A stretch of DNA of 64,000 bases from Vibrio toranzoniae (GCF_024347655.1 NZ_AP025514.1:2418001-2482000); one strand, 5' to 3'. Numbered from the stretch's first letter, positions 8,740 through 17,798 are shown. Notes: generated by a model from the letters alone, not told the origin. Numbers and translations: made by a program.

Positions 8740-11700
8740 TTACTCCTGATCTTCCAGATCGGCAGCCGCCAACCTTGCCGCCTGTAACACAAGCGTTGAA
8801 TACATACGCGACTCAGCAGCCAGCTCATCGTCCCACTTAGGCCAAATACGTGAGATGTAGGTATCTCGACCCTCGCCAGTAAAGGCGAAGCTGTCATTAA
8901 AGGTATCGGCCATTTTCTTCAGAGACTTCTCTTCATCATCGACCCATTTACCACGGCTAAAGCCCGCTTCAACGCCGGCCAATGCGGTTTTCGGGAAGTA
9001 AGGCAGTGGTGCAGTCATACCTTGATAGAACAGTCGAACTAACTCAGCCAATAAACTCTTTGCTTGCTGCGCATCAGCAATCGGTTGTAACGTTTGGTGA
9101 ACCACACCTTCTTTTCTGTCATAGCCAATAATATGAGTCGTTTTCCCTTGCCCCATGACTGCACAACATAGATGATCAATCCACGCTGCCAAGTAATCTT
9201 GAGAGCGTATTTTACCGCTACGGAAGCGCACTAAGCCTGATTGATAGTTTTGAGTAAGCCAACCCATCAAACGAACCGGTTTGCCCTCGCCTAGCACATC
9301 AAACTCAATATTTATCTCAAGATCTTGCTGTGGCTGCCCACTCACAAATCGAATCTCTTTGGCTAAGTCTTCCGCTTGGACACGGTTAGTCTCAAATTCA
9401 ATATCACCAAAGGCGCCAACCGGTAATCGACCTTGGGCTTTTTGCTCAGAAACAAACAAGCGAACCGCTTCATCTGCCCCTTCTGGGTTATCCAGCAATA
9501 CTTGCAGCAGAGCATCTTTAAGTTGGAAGCTTTCTAAGCCATTAAGCACGAACGGCTCATCGTCTTCCATTACAGGAAGTGGCGGCTCAAACACTACCTT
9601 TAAGCGACGATTAAAGAAGTATTGCACTGGCAAGCGCCAGAAACGCTGCAGCTCAACCAGATCGAGCTCTAACGGATAAGTCGCACCAAGCAAATAGTCA
9701 TCCAACGCACGATTGAATTCACCACTGCGTTCACCGGAACGGTTAGCCGCAGGAAGCCATTCTTTGGCGTAGCTCAATACATGACTTTCATCACCTTGTG
9801 TAAAGGCTGCCGGGCTAAACGGGGTCATGGTGTGCTCAAAGCTGATCGCTTGAGTCAGTTTGATACCAGAATCATCACTTGGTAGTGATTGGTCTTCACT
9901 TAGGCAGTAGTTCTGCTGGCAGTACTCAATCAACTCTGAAACCAATACCGAGGGCACTCGCTCAGTGTTATCTTGAATCGAGCGACCGACATAACTGATG
10001 TACAAGCACTCTTGCGCCGACAACATCGCTTCTAAGAATAGGTAGCGGTCATCATCACGACGAGAACGGTCACCCGGTCGTGTGCGCCCGTTCATTAGGT
10101 CAAACCCTTCTGGCGGCATTGATCGAGGGTAAACACCATCATTCATACCTAACAAACAAACAGTTTTGAACGGAATAGAACGCATCGGCATCAGGGTACA
10201 GAAGTTAACTTGCCCCGCTAAGAAACGCTGACTAATACGCGCGCCCGATAGTTTATTGTTTAAGTACTGATAGATGATGCTTGGCGATAGCTCTTGTTCG
10301 TACAAGGCATCATCAAGCTGTTCATTCAGTTGGGAAAGCGCATCACGAATCGACTTAAGCACCACCTCGCCTTCTAGCTCAACGGCGAAGAAATCATCAA
10401 TCATTTGCAGCAAGGTTTCACGCCACATATCGATAGATTGCGTCTCAGCAAGGAGCTGACGGTAATGAGCGATACGGCCAATAAAGTGCGCTAACTTACC
10501 AGCAAGTTCGGCGTTAATGCCCTGAACTTCATTATAAGCCGCGATTGGAGAGTGTTCAGTTTCAAACAAACCTGCCGAGTCAGACATCGCATAGCCCAGT
10601 AGCATTCGCTGAATACCAAACAACCAAGTATTTTGCTCGGTGGCAGGCAAGTCAAATTCGGTCGCCGTAGACGAGTCGACGCCCCAGCGGATACCCGCTT
10701 CTTCAACCCACTGCTTAGTTTGCTCGAATTGAAACTCATCAATACCGAAGCGTGCCATCATCGCTGGGATTTCTAATAACTCTAGAAGTTCAGAAGCTAA
10801 ACAGCGCGTGTTTGGTAGCGCGACCAACTGCATGAACGCGGTCAAAATTGGGCTCTCTTGATCGGCCGTTCTATCCGAGATCGAGTAAGGGATATAGCGC
10901 TCACCCGGAGCATTACCAAATACCGCCTGAATCGCAGGGCTGTAAGCATTGATGTCAGACACCATTACGATGATATCGCGTGGTTTTAGGCTTGGATCGG
11001 CATCGAACATCGCCAATAGCTGATCGTGAAGAACTTCCACCTCGCGCATTGGGCTGTGACAAGCATGCACAGTCAGCGAGCGCTCACCCAGCTCAACCAC
11101 CTGTTTGTGGTTGCTGGAATCTAAGATGTGATCGTCTTGGTGTTCTTCTAACTGAAGAATATCGGCTTGTAGCTGATGCAGCAGACTGTCTCTTTCAACA
11201 TCAATAAAGAATTCATGCTCTTCGCTGTCTGATTGAGACAACAAGAACAGGTTATCTCTGCCCAGCTTACCCATAGACGCAAGCAAACTATTACCCACGG
11301 CTTGGCTGGTGTGCAGTTCATCTTCAACGTTGGCTTCAATACCATCTTTCAAAGGTGACACTTCATCTTCTAGCTGAGGTAAACCATCAACCAACGCAAA
11401 CTGCTTACGACGCTGTGCTTCAACTCTTGCCAAATATTTACGGTCGCGAATATCGCCCCAGTAATGCTGACAAGGATTGGTAAACATCAGGTGAACATCA
11501 ATCTGTTCACCAAGTGCCTTCAACGCATCCATGTAACGAGGAGGCAGTGACGAAATACCAAACACGAACAAGCGTTTAGGTAGGTGCTGCAGTTGACCTT
11601 GTTGATTGGCTAACGCTTCAATGAAATCGTGATACAAGTTACCACGGTGATACTTTGATTGGCCTTGAGACAGCGTTTGATCATAGAGTGCTTTCCACAA

Positions 11701-12216
11701 AATGGGCTGCCAAGGGTGCTCTTGCTGCCCTTCACTATCAATCAATTCTGTAACGGGTTCGCCCGCTTCCCACATCGCCATCCACTCAGGTCGATATACC
11801 AAGTAACCATCAAAGATATCAGCAATTTTCTCAGCTAATTGATACAGCTTTGAATCATCTTCGTCGTTTTCAAGATAGCGCTGTAAGGGTAAGAAATCAG
11901 GGTGGTCAAGCTTAGCGGGTAGCAAACTCATTAGCTTCCACGTCATCGCTTCTTTGTTAAAAGCACTGCGTTTCGGTACATCAGGAAGCACTTGGGTAAA
12001 CATATCCCAAATGAAGGTTGCTGGAAGAGGAAAGTCAATATTTGCTGCTACACCAAACTCTTTGGCGAGTTCCATCTTAAGCCATTGAGACATACCTGGG
12101 CTCTGAACCAGAATTTGCTCTTTTTCGAAAGGATTGGCTAAAGGGTCACTTTTGATCAAGTGAACGAGAAGAATTTTTAAAGTATCAACTTTATTGGAAT
12201 GGTAAACAGTAAACAA
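8740..12216 (-). CDS. recC: Exodeoxyribonuclease V subunit gamma (Chi recognition)
   Basis: The non-catalytic subunit that reads the Chi sequence and splits the DNA strands inside RecBCD. The 1158 residues start MFTVYHSNKVDTLKILL and contain ILVQSPGMSQWLKMEL and NIDFPLPATFIWDMF, the strongly conserved RecC N-terminal blocks; E. coli RecC has 1122. The start codon is TTG at 12216. No ATG is available upstream in frame, and the conserved MxxVYHSN start supports it. The helicase-like domains lack working ATP motifs, as in the family. Its stop overlaps the ribosome site of a possible small gene. Confidence 0.95.
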   Translation of the reverse strand: MFTVYHSNKVDTLKILLVHLIKSDPLANPFEKEQILVQSPGMSQWLKMELAKEFGVAANIDFPLPATFIWDMFTQVLPDVPKRSAFNKEAMTWKLMSLLPAKLDHPDFLPLQRYLENDEDDSKLYQLAEKIADIFDGYLVYRPEWMAMWEAGEPVTELIDSEGQQEHPWQPILWKALYDQTLSQGQSKYHRGNLYHDFIEALANQQGQLQHLPKRLFVFGISSLPPRYMDALKALGEQIDVHLMFTNPCQHYWGDIRDRKYLARVEAQRRKQFALVDGLPQLEDEVSPLKDGIEANVEDELHTSQAVGNSLLASMGKLGRDNLFLLSQSDSEEHEFFIDVERDSLLHQLQADILQLEEHQDDHILDSSNHKQVVELGERSLTVHACHSPMREVEVLHDQLLAMFDADPSLKPRDIIVMVSDINAYSPAIQAVFGNAPGERYIPYSISDRTADQESPILTAFMQLVALPNTRCLASELLELLEIPAMMARFGIDEFQFEQTKQWVEEAGIRWGVDSSTATEFDLPATEQNTWLFGIQRMLLGYAMSDSAGLFETEHSPIAAYNEVQGINAELAGKLAHFIGRIAHYRQLLAETQSIDMWRETLLQMIDDFFAVELEGEVVLKSIRDALSQLNEQLDDALYEQELSPSIIYQYLNNKLSGARISQRFLAGQVNFCTLMPMRSIPFKTVCLLGMNDGVYPRSMPPEGFDLMNGRTRPGDRSRRDDDRYLFLEAMLSAQECLYISYVGRSIQDNTERVPSVLVSELIEYCQQNYCLSEDQSLPSDDSGIKLTQAISFEHTMTPFSPAAFTQGDESHVLSYAKEWLPAANRSGERSGEFNRALDDYLLGATYPLELDLVELQRFWRLPVQYFFNRRLKVVFEPPLPVMEDDEPFVLNGLESFQLKDALLQVLLDNPEGADEAVRLFVSEQKAQGRLPVGAFGDIEFETNRVQAEDLAKEIRFVSGQPQQDLEINIEFDVLGEGKPVRLMGWLTQNYQSGLVRFRSGKIRSQDYLAAWIDHLCCAVMGQGKTTHIIGYDRKEGVVHQTLQPIADAQQAKSLLAELVRLFYQGMTAPLPYFPKTALAGVEAGFSRGKWVDDEEKSLKKMADTFNDSFAFTGEGRDTYISRIWPKWDDELAAESRMYSTLVLQAARLAAADLEDQE

Positions 12217-12343
12217 AGTGCACTCACGCTAATCTTGCCACAATATACTGCCAGATTAGCATAAGTGCTGAGTTTGAATGAGGAATATAAGCTTATGAAA
12301 TACTGAAAACTTAAGCTCCGTTTATCTTTTGAACTATTGCCCT

Positions 12344-13339
12344 TTACAATCTACCCGCTACCGCACTTAAAACACGATGAGGTTTGTAGTTAATGCAATA
12401 GCGAACGGCGACATAACCGACGACTAAGGTTGCCACAATCAGTTCTAGATACGCTAGATTGAACACTTGGCTGATGTAGCGAGCTTCAACACCTTGTACT
12501 TGCATCCAAGCCGCCAATTTAAATAACGCTGTTGCACCAATCACGATTGGGAAAGTAAACGCTGCATAGCCTGGGCTGAATGGCAGACGAAGTAGTTTGA
12601 AAAACGCGATGTAGATAATAAACGTCATCAACACTGCAATACCAAAGAGTAAACCAATGATCACTGGTGAAGGGCTAGCAGTAACGGTTAAGTAACCCGC
12701 CAAAGATAGACTCGCTGGTGCCGCCATAATCGCAATCGTTGGTTTTGCTGCATCTGGCACTTCGTGAGAGAAGATCAAACGGTAAACCATTAGTGGTAGC
12801 ATCACAGCGTAAACCAATAAACCGAATACCAAAGTCGCGTTCGCTACTGGCTCTAAAACTGGATTACCAGAGAAAGACACGTCAGCCACAATAATACCAA
12901 TCGGCGGCACAAACCAACTTGGCACCATGTGGTGAATCTCAAAGTTTTTAGCTCTGTGGTACAAAAAGCTCACTAGAAACACAACGTGCAAAGCCACAGA
13001 GGCCAACCACATCGCTTCTTGTAAGAATTGAGATATTGGCGCCAAAGACGCTGATACCACCATGCACCCCATAGCAAATGTTGGTACTACACTGCCAACA
13101 ACAGGGTGAGCAAGATCTTCACGCAATAGGTGACCATGAATCAAAAATTTCACAGCTAAAACAAGAAGCAATACCGCTGCAATACCTGCACTGATCCACT
13201 GAACTAAGCCTGGAGTGTGCAAAATACCTTGTGCGACTAAAACGCCATCCCAGCACCAGCCTAAGCTTGCGATTGCTAGTGCTAACCCTGCCATGGGTGT
13301 TGGAGCTCCTGTTAATCTATATTTAATACGTTGAATCAT
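12344..13339 (-). CDS. TDT-family (TehA/SLAC1-like) anion transporter
   Basis: An integral membrane protein of 331 residues with about ten hydrophobic segments in the pattern of the tellurite-resistance/dicarboxylate transporter family (TehA, plant SLAC1, yeast Ssu1 and Mae1). Visible family features are the N-terminal TPMAGLALAIASLGW block, VPSWFVPPIGIIVA in the middle, and glycine/phenylalanine-rich helices with LPFSPGYAAFTFPI near the C-terminus. The substrate cannot be read from the sequence; sulfite, C4-dicarboxylate and tellurite export are all known in the family. It is divergent from a LysR gene, 160 bases apart, which is likely to control it. The LysR most resembles YeiE-type regulators, which makes a sulfite-related role a reasonable guess. 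Confidence 0.8.
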   Translation of the reverse strand: MIQRIKYRLTGAPTPMAGLALAIASLGWCWDGVLVAQGILHTPGLVQWISAGIAAVLLLVLAVKFLIHGHLLREDLAHPVVGSVVPTFAMGCMVVSASLAPISQFLQEAMWLASVALHVVFLVSFLYHRAKNFEIHHMVPSWFVPPIGIIVADVSFSGNPVLEPVANATLVFGLLVYAVMLPLMVYRLIFSHEVPDAAKPTIAIMAAPASLSLAGYLTVTASPSPVIIGLLFGIAVLMTFIIYIAFFKLLRLPFSPGYAAFTFPIVIGATALFKLAAWMQVQGVEARYISQVFNLAYLELIVATLVVGYVAVRYCINYKPHRVLSAVAGRL

Positions 13340-13499
13340 GTCAGCCTCTCTTAAACTTAATTCACTAAACTTGTGAACTCATCAGCTTGTTGAAGCCATA
13401 ATACGCTTGCGCTTCGTTAAACAATATCCAATTATATATAACAAGTGTTCACCAATACTGAACAACCCTTTCCACCAGCAGCGTAAAACTAGGAACCTG

Positions 13500-14396
13500 A
13501 TGGCTAATATCTCAATCAAACAACTCAAAGTGTTTGTCACCATTACCCAGCATTCGACGCTTACCGCCGCATCGGAAGCACTGTTTTTATCTAAGGCTGC
13601 TGTCAGCATGGCGCTGGGCGAAATGGAAAAGCAGCTGGGTCACTCTCTATTTGACCGGATTAACAACCGATTAATTCTCAATCAGGAGGGACAAAAGTTA
13701 CTTCCTTTGGCTGATGAGATACTTCACCGAGCTGCGGGCATCGATGTTTTGTTCCGTGATGACCAACCATTAAGTGGTAATCTCAAGGTTGGCGCGAGTG
13801 ACACGATTGGTAATCAGGTTGCGCCCTTTATTCTCTCTGGCTTTCGCGAACGAACTCAACATCAAGACCAGAGCTTGTTCATTTCAAACAGTGCGCTGAT
13901 CTGCCAAAAGTTGGTGGATTATGAACTGGATATCGCGCTAATTGAAGGAAAAACACTCCACCCTGAATTGATATCTAGCCAGTTCAGTAGCGATGAGATG
14001 TGTATTATCGTTAGTAATCAACACCCTCTCGTTTCACAAGACAAAGTTGCTCTGCATGATTTAGAAGACAGTCATTGGATATTGCGCGAATCAGGCTCAG
14101 GTACACGTGAGTTTTTCTTGCGTGCCGTTGCACCGCGAATCGAGCACTGGTATGAATCATTTGAGCTCAACACCACCGAAGCGATCATCAACTCTGTTTC
14201 TGCAGGTCTGGGCTTTGCCTGCTTATCGCGTCTAGCGGCACAACGCGCGATTGATTCAGGCCGAGTGAAAGCACTTGATGTACCACTCGACATGAAACGT
14301 CGATTCTGGATGCTGGTCCATAAAGACAAATATCAAAGCCCACTACTGAAATCTTTCATGAGTTATTGTGAAGACTGGGCTACACATCAAGATTGA
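13500..14396 (+). CDS. LysR-family transcriptional regulator (YeiE-like)
   Basis: A 298-residue LysR protein. The winged helix-turn-helix is at about 5-62 (IKQLKVFVTITQHSTLTAAS, then AAVSMALGEMEKQLGHSLFDR). A two-lobed substrate-binding domain follows from about 92, including NLKVGASDTIGNQVAPFIL. The frame is open upstream to 13407, but ATG 13500 is preferred: an AGGA site precedes it and the HTH then begins at the usual place. The opening and the ASDTIGN stretch are similar in style to E. coli YeiE. It faces away from the TDT transporter gene, the standard arrangement for a LysR regulator and its target. Confidence 0.88.
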   Translation: MANISIKQLKVFVTITQHSTLTAASEALFLSKAAVSMALGEMEKQLGHSLFDRINNRLILNQEGQKLLPLADEILHRAAGIDVLFRDDQPLSGNLKVGASDTIGNQVAPFILSGFRERTQHQDQSLFISNSALICQKLVDYELDIALIEGKTLHPELISSQFSSDEMCIIVSNQHPLVSQDKVALHDLEDSHWILRESGSGTREFFLRAVAPRIEHWYESFELNTTEAIINSVSAGLGFACLSRLAAQRAIDSGRVKALDVPLDMKRRFWMLVHKDKYQSPLLKSFMSYCEDWATHQD

Positions 14397-14439
14397 GGCC
14401 GCATAGTTCGGGCTCCAACTGGACTTTTAGCATCAGAAA

Positions 14440-14455
14440 CTGTATAAAAAGCCAG
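14440..14455 (+). promoter_or_regulatory. LexA box before yebG
   Basis: CTGTATAAAAAGCCAG has the CTG-N10-CAG spacing of the gammaproteobacterial SOS box and sits 29 bases ahead of yebG, which is a known SOS gene. Confidence 0.8.
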
Positions 14456-14484
14456 TAAAATTTATCAAACTTAGAGGATTAACC

Positions 14485-14778
14485 ATGGCTGTTATCGTCA
14501 AGTACGTGGTGGAACGCAACGGAGAAGAGAAAATGACTTTTACCTCTAAAGCCGAAGCTGACGCATACGACAAAATGCTGGATATGGCTGATGAGCTTTT
14601 TGAACTGTTAGGCAAAAGCGATTTAGTTGAAGATGAAGGCAAGCAAGAAGAACTTGCAATGTACCTAGCGAAGAACAAAGAAGAAGTTCTTTACGCTTTA
14701 GGTGCTAAGCGTAAACCAGCTCCGAAAAAAGCTAAGAAGCTTGAAGCTGTTGAAGACGCAGAAGAAGATGCAGCTTAA
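14485..14778 (+). CDS. yebG: YebG family protein, SOS-induced
   Basis: A 97-residue acidic and lysine-rich cytoplasmic protein. The first 60 residues (MAVIVKYVVERNGEEKMTFT and the ADAYDKMLDMADELFELL helix) match YebG, a DNA-damage-inducible protein of unknown biochemical role. The tail from about residue 73 is a low-complexity Lys/Ala/Pro stretch followed by Glu/Asp/Ala, as is common in this family. A GAGG ribosome site sits nine bases before the ATG. The upstream LexA box and downstream terminator make it a single-gene SOS transcript. Confidence 0.92.
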   Translation: MAVIVKYVVERNGEEKMTFTSKAEADAYDKMLDMADELFELLGKSDLVEDEGKQEELAMYLAKNKEEVLYALGAKRKPAPKKAKKLEAVEDAEEDAA

Positions 14779-14795
14779 CTAGCTGATACCTTTCT

Positions 14796-14847
14796 AAAAA
14801 ACGTCAATGACGCCTCTAATTAGAGTTCGTTATTGGCGTTTTTTTAT
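14796..14847 (+). terminator. Terminator of yebG
   Basis: AAAAAACG...ATGACG pairs with CGTTATT..CGTTTTTTT around a CTCTAATTAGAG inner hairpin; the stem ends in a seven-T run. Confidence 0.8.
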
Positions 14848-14902
14848 ACTTATCGAAATATAATGAAGCTTGTTTATAGTCGAAATTGCTCTAAACATTC
14901 GC

Positions 14903-14932
14903 TTGCATGAAAGTGTGATAAAGATCTAATCT
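14903..14932 (+). promoter_or_regulatory. Candidate promoter for the riboswitch transcript
   Basis: TTGCAT (14903-14908), an 18-base spacer and TAATCT (14927-14932) place a start site just ahead of the aptamer at 14940. The -10 is imperfect. Confidence 0.35.
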
Positions 14933-14939
14933 ATAGCCA

Positions 14940-15014
14940 TCAGGTGATGGGGTTCCACCTAAGCTTTTGCTTCAACCGCCCGTTCTTTCCGAACAGTGCT
15001 AATGACTCCTACAG
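14940..15014 (+). promoter_or_regulatory. Fluoride riboswitch aptamer (crcB motif)
   Basis: The conserved crcB-motif blocks are present in order: AGGTG-ATGGGGTTC-CACCT (P1 and its loop, 14942-14959), AACCGCC (14974-14980), a GTTC/GAAC stem, then GTGCTAATGACTCCTAC (14996-15012). The loop GGGGTT can pair with GACTCC, as in the family (GGAGTT/GACTCC in Bacillus cereus). The aptamer senses fluoride ion. It is followed by a 198-base leader with further hairpins and then the NifU-like/GGGtGRT operon. No crcB or CLC-F exporter gene lies in this window. Confidence 0.9.
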
Positions 15015-15054
15015 AATCGAAAACAGGTAAAACTGTTGGACGTATCGCTATTCC

Positions 15055-15109
15055 TCCATTTTGAAATGGACTTAGTCTTTTAAGACCAAGATCCATGACA
15101 CCTTTGGAT
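15055..15109 (+). other. Three consecutive hairpins in the riboswitch leader
   Basis: TCCATTT-TG-AAATGGA (15055-15070), CTTAGTCTT-TT-AAGACCAAG (15071-15090) and ATCCA..TGGAT (15091-15109) stand back to back between the aptamer and the first gene. None has a T-run, so they look like RNA structure or processing sites rather than a classic terminator. The ribosome site of the next gene is 90 bases further on. Their role as expression platform is inference. Confidence 0.5.
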
Positions 15110-15212
15110 TATCGATACTCAAGATCTGTAGTGAATTAACCGCACCTCTTCCAACACGTCCTGTTTTCTCAATGCCCTAGGTCTTAAATGGCTCTATAAG
15201 TGAGAAAACATT

Positions 15213-15905
15213 ATGCACTACTCTTCAGAAATTCAATCAATGTGCCCTATTCAAAGGGGTGATCTTCACAATTCAGCTCCAATTCCAGTTGAAGGCGCAA
15301 TGGTTAGCCCAAAAGATGTCATCGCTATTTCTGGCTTAAGCCATGGTGTTGGCACTTGTGCACCACAACAAGGTGCTGCAAAACTGACTCTTAACGTAAA
15401 AAACGGCATCATTGAAGAAGCGCTAATCGAAACGATTGGTTGTTCAGGCATGACGCAATCTGCCGCGATGGCCGCTGAAATCCTCACCGGAAAAACCATC
15501 CTTGAAGCACTCAATACTGACTTAGTATGTGATGCTATCAACGTAGCGATGCGCGAGATCTTCCTGCAGTTTGTTTATGGTCGAACTCAGTCTGCTTTCT
15601 CTGAAGGCGGCCTAGAGATCGGCGCAGCGTTGGAAGACTTAGGTCAAACACAGCGCAGCCAAGTCGGCACCAGCTATTCAACCTCAGCGAAAGGCGTTCG
15701 TTACCTAGAGCTTGCAGAAGGTTACGTGACCAAGCTTGCGCTTGATGATCACAGCGAAGTGATTGGCTACGAATATCTCAACCTCGGCAAAATGATGAAG
15801 GCGATTAACCAAGGCATACCAGCGAACGAAGCTGCTGACCTTGCGACAGGGACTTATGGTCGCTTCGACGAAGCCGTGACCACCATTAACCCACGCCAAC
15901 AATAA
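15213..15905 (+). CDS. NifU/IscU-like iron-sulfur scaffold domain protein
   Basis: A 230-residue cytoplasmic protein. Residues about 45-115 follow the IscU/NifU N-terminal fold: HGVGTCAPQQGAAKLTLNVK, then IGCSGMTQSAAMAAEILTGK. Cysteines fall at two of the three classical cluster-ligand places and a third lies in LVCDAIN. The C-terminal half (YLELAEGYVTKLALDD) is not part of IscU. It has no IscS, HscA or ferredoxin neighbour, so it is not the housekeeping Isc scaffold. It is the first gene after the fluoride riboswitch, and its stop is 23 bases before the GGGtGRT gene, so the two form one operon. Biochemical role unknown; cluster binding is inferred from the fold. Confidence 0.75.
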   Translation: MHYSSEIQSMCPIQRGDLHNSAPIPVEGAMVSPKDVIAISGLSHGVGTCAPQQGAAKLTLNVKNGIIEEALIETIGCSGMTQSAAMAAEILTGKTILEALNTDLVCDAINVAMREIFLQFVYGRTQSAFSEGGLEIGAALEDLGQTQRSQVGTSYSTSAKGVRYLELAEGYVTKLALDDHSEVIGYEYLNLGKMMKAINQGIPANEAADLATGTYGRFDEAVTTINPRQQ

Positions 15906-15928
15906 TTTTGCCAATTAAGAGGAAAGAT

Positions 15929-16918
15929 ATGATGAACACTCAATTTAATGAATCAGTAACTCGCGTATTGGCAGAAATGAACTTCGACTCTTTAGAGCAA
16001 GCAAACCAATACTGTTTATCACACAATGTCGACCCAAAAGCATTAGTGATGGACACTCAACCTATCGCATTTGAAAGCGCAGCTGACGCCTACACTCTTG
16101 GTGCAGCATTGGCTCTGTTCCGTAAAGCGAACAACGCAGAACAAGCGGCGAATATCATTGGTGAAGGCCTTCAAGCATTCACAAAACCCGGCAGTGTTGC
16201 GGAGCAACGCCAAGTCGGTATCGGCCATGGCGCACTGGCTGCTCGCCTTCTGAATGAAGAGAGTCACTGCTTTGCTTTCCTTGCAGGCCATGAGTCTTTT
16301 GCAGCAGCAGAAGGCGCGATCAAGATTGCGCTGAACGTGAACAAATCACGCAAAACACCATTGAAAGTTATCTTAAACGGTCTAGGTAAAGATGCCGCAT
16401 ACTTAATCTCTCGTATCAATGGCTTTACTTATGTTCGCACTCAATTTGATTACCAAACGGGTGAGCTAGTTGAAACAGAACGTCGCCGCTTCTCACAAGG
16501 GCCTCGTGGAGAGATCTTGTGTTACGGCGCTGATGATGTACGTGAAGGCGTTGCGATCATGCACAGAGAAGAAGTGGATGTGAGTATCACGGGTAACTCA
16601 ACCAACCCAACACGCTTCCAACACCCTGTTGCTGGTATCTACAAAGCAGAGCGCACTCGCCAAGGTTTGCCTTACTTCTCAGTTGCTTCTGGCGGCGGTA
16701 CAGGCCGTACATTACACCCAGACAACGTAGCCGCTGGCCCTGCGTCTTACGGCATGACAGATACCATGGGCAGAATGCACGCTGACGCTCAGTTCGCTGG
16801 TAGCTCTTCTGTTCCGGCTCACGTCGCAATGATGGGTTTCATCGGTATGGGTAACAACCCAATGGTGGGTGCTACGGTTGCATTGGCTGTCGCAGTAAGC
16901 GAATCTCAAAACGCATAG
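15929..16918 (+). CDS. GGGtGRT family protein
   Basis: A 329-residue protein with the signature SGGGTGRTLHPDN at about residue 255, which gives the family its name (Pfam GGGtGRT). Function is not established. Glycine-rich loops, AGHESFAAAEGAIKIALNVN and the HPD stretch suggest a nucleotide or cofactor site, but that is inference. The frame opens at a TTG further upstream. The start at ATG 15929 (or the adjacent ATG 15932) is chosen for the AAGAGGAAAG ribosome site just before it. It follows the NifU-like gene in the same operon under the fluoride riboswitch. I know of the pairing with a NifU-like gene in other bacteria but cannot verify it here. Confidence 0.82.
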   Translation: MMNTQFNESVTRVLAEMNFDSLEQANQYCLSHNVDPKALVMDTQPIAFESAADAYTLGAALALFRKANNAEQAANIIGEGLQAFTKPGSVAEQRQVGIGHGALAARLLNEESHCFAFLAGHESFAAAEGAIKIALNVNKSRKTPLKVILNGLGKDAAYLISRINGFTYVRTQFDYQTGELVETERRRFSQGPRGEILCYGADDVREGVAIMHREEVDVSITGNSTNPTRFQHPVAGIYKAERTRQGLPYFSVASGGGTGRTLHPDNVAAGPASYGMTDTMGRMHADAQFAGSSSVPAHVAMMGFIGMGNNPMVGATVALAVAVSESQNA

Positions 16919-17027
16919 CGACAAAACGAGCTCTATAGTCGGCCTGTCATATAGAGCCTTTGTAGAGCTTGTTAATTGAGAAACTCGCAATAACGCACGA
17001 CCAAAACTCTACACCTATCACTAAACC

Positions 17028-17057
17028 AAACAGCCAGCCTTATGCTGGCTGTTTTTT
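17028..17057 (+). terminator. Terminator of the NifU-like/GGGtGRT operon
   Basis: AAACAGCCAGC, CTTAT loop, GCTGGCTGTTTTTT. A weaker hairpin (GCTCTATA/TATAGAGC) lies just after the stop codon at about 16930-16957. Confidence 0.85.
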
Positions 17058-17156
17058 ATTCACACTTGCTCTACTATCTATTTCTAATAATTATTTGTAT
17101 CTAAGATTAAATACACCAACCATTGGTATTTAACTGCATCTTTTCAAAGGAATAAT

Positions 17157-17798
17157 ATGAAAGAGCTCATCATTCATACCATTACCGTGTTCATGGGCTT
17201 TTTTGCCATCATGAACCCAATCGCTAATACGCCAATCTTTCTTGGATTAACCGGTGACAATGATAGGGAAACGGTCAAGTCCATCGCCTTCCGTTCAGTG
17301 TTTATCGCATTCGTCATCGTCAGTACGTTTGCGCTCTCTGGCAAACTGATCTTCGATCTCTTTGGTATCACGCTGTACGCACTGCGCATCACGGGCGGTA
17401 TTCTGGTCTTTTTGATTGGCTTCCACATGCTTCAAGGCGACTCAACACACGCCAAAGCGAAAGAGAAAGTAAATTCAGACGCCCAAAGAGACGCAGCGCT
17501 AAGCATCGCAGTATCACCTTTAGCCATGCCAATACTGGCCGGCCCCGGCACTATAGCCACCGCGATGAACTTCGCCAGCACTGAAGGCATTTACGAAACC
17601 ATAATAACCATCGTCGCCTTTGGTCTTCTGTGCACCTTAACCTACGTATTATTTGTATTCGGCGAACGCTTCGTGAAAGCCGTAGGGCCAAGCGCACTGA
17701 ACGTGATTACTCGAATGATGGGGTTGATACTCGCAGTTATCGGTATGCAGATGTTGATTGAAGGGATTGAGCAAGCTTATAAGGCGCTGTTTATCTAG
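17157..17798 (+). CDS. MarC/UPF0056 family inner-membrane protein
   Basis: A 213-residue protein with six predicted membrane segments and the family landmarks FFAIMNPIANTPIFL near the N-terminus, LRITGGILVFLIGFHML, SPLAMPILAGPGTIATAM and a C-terminal NVITRMMGLILAVIGMQML. Despite the name, MarC proteins are not shown to export drugs and their role is unknown. A good AAAGGAATAAT ribosome site precedes the ATG. Single gene, between the operon terminator upstream and a terminator shared with the convergent nucleotidase gene. Confidence 0.88.
   Translation: MKELIIHTITVFMGFFAIMNPIANTPIFLGLTGDNDRETVKSIAFRSVFIAFVIVSTFALSGKLIFDLFGITLYALRITGGILVFLIGFHMLQGDSTHAKAKEKVNSDAQRDAALSIAVSPLAMPILAGPGTIATAMNFASTEGIYETIITIVAFGLLCTLTYVLFVFGERFVKAVGPSALNVITRMMGLILAVIGMQMLIEGIEQAYKALFI

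Noticed and set aside
13407..13499. N-terminal extension of the LysR gene
   Set aside because: The extra 31 codons add no domain and lie in the divergent promoter region; ATG 13500 has the ribosome site.
15002..15064. 20-codon frame starting inside the riboswitch (MTPTESKTGKTVGRIAIPPF)
   Set aside because: Its ATG is part of the conserved aptamer sequence, and it has no ribosome site.
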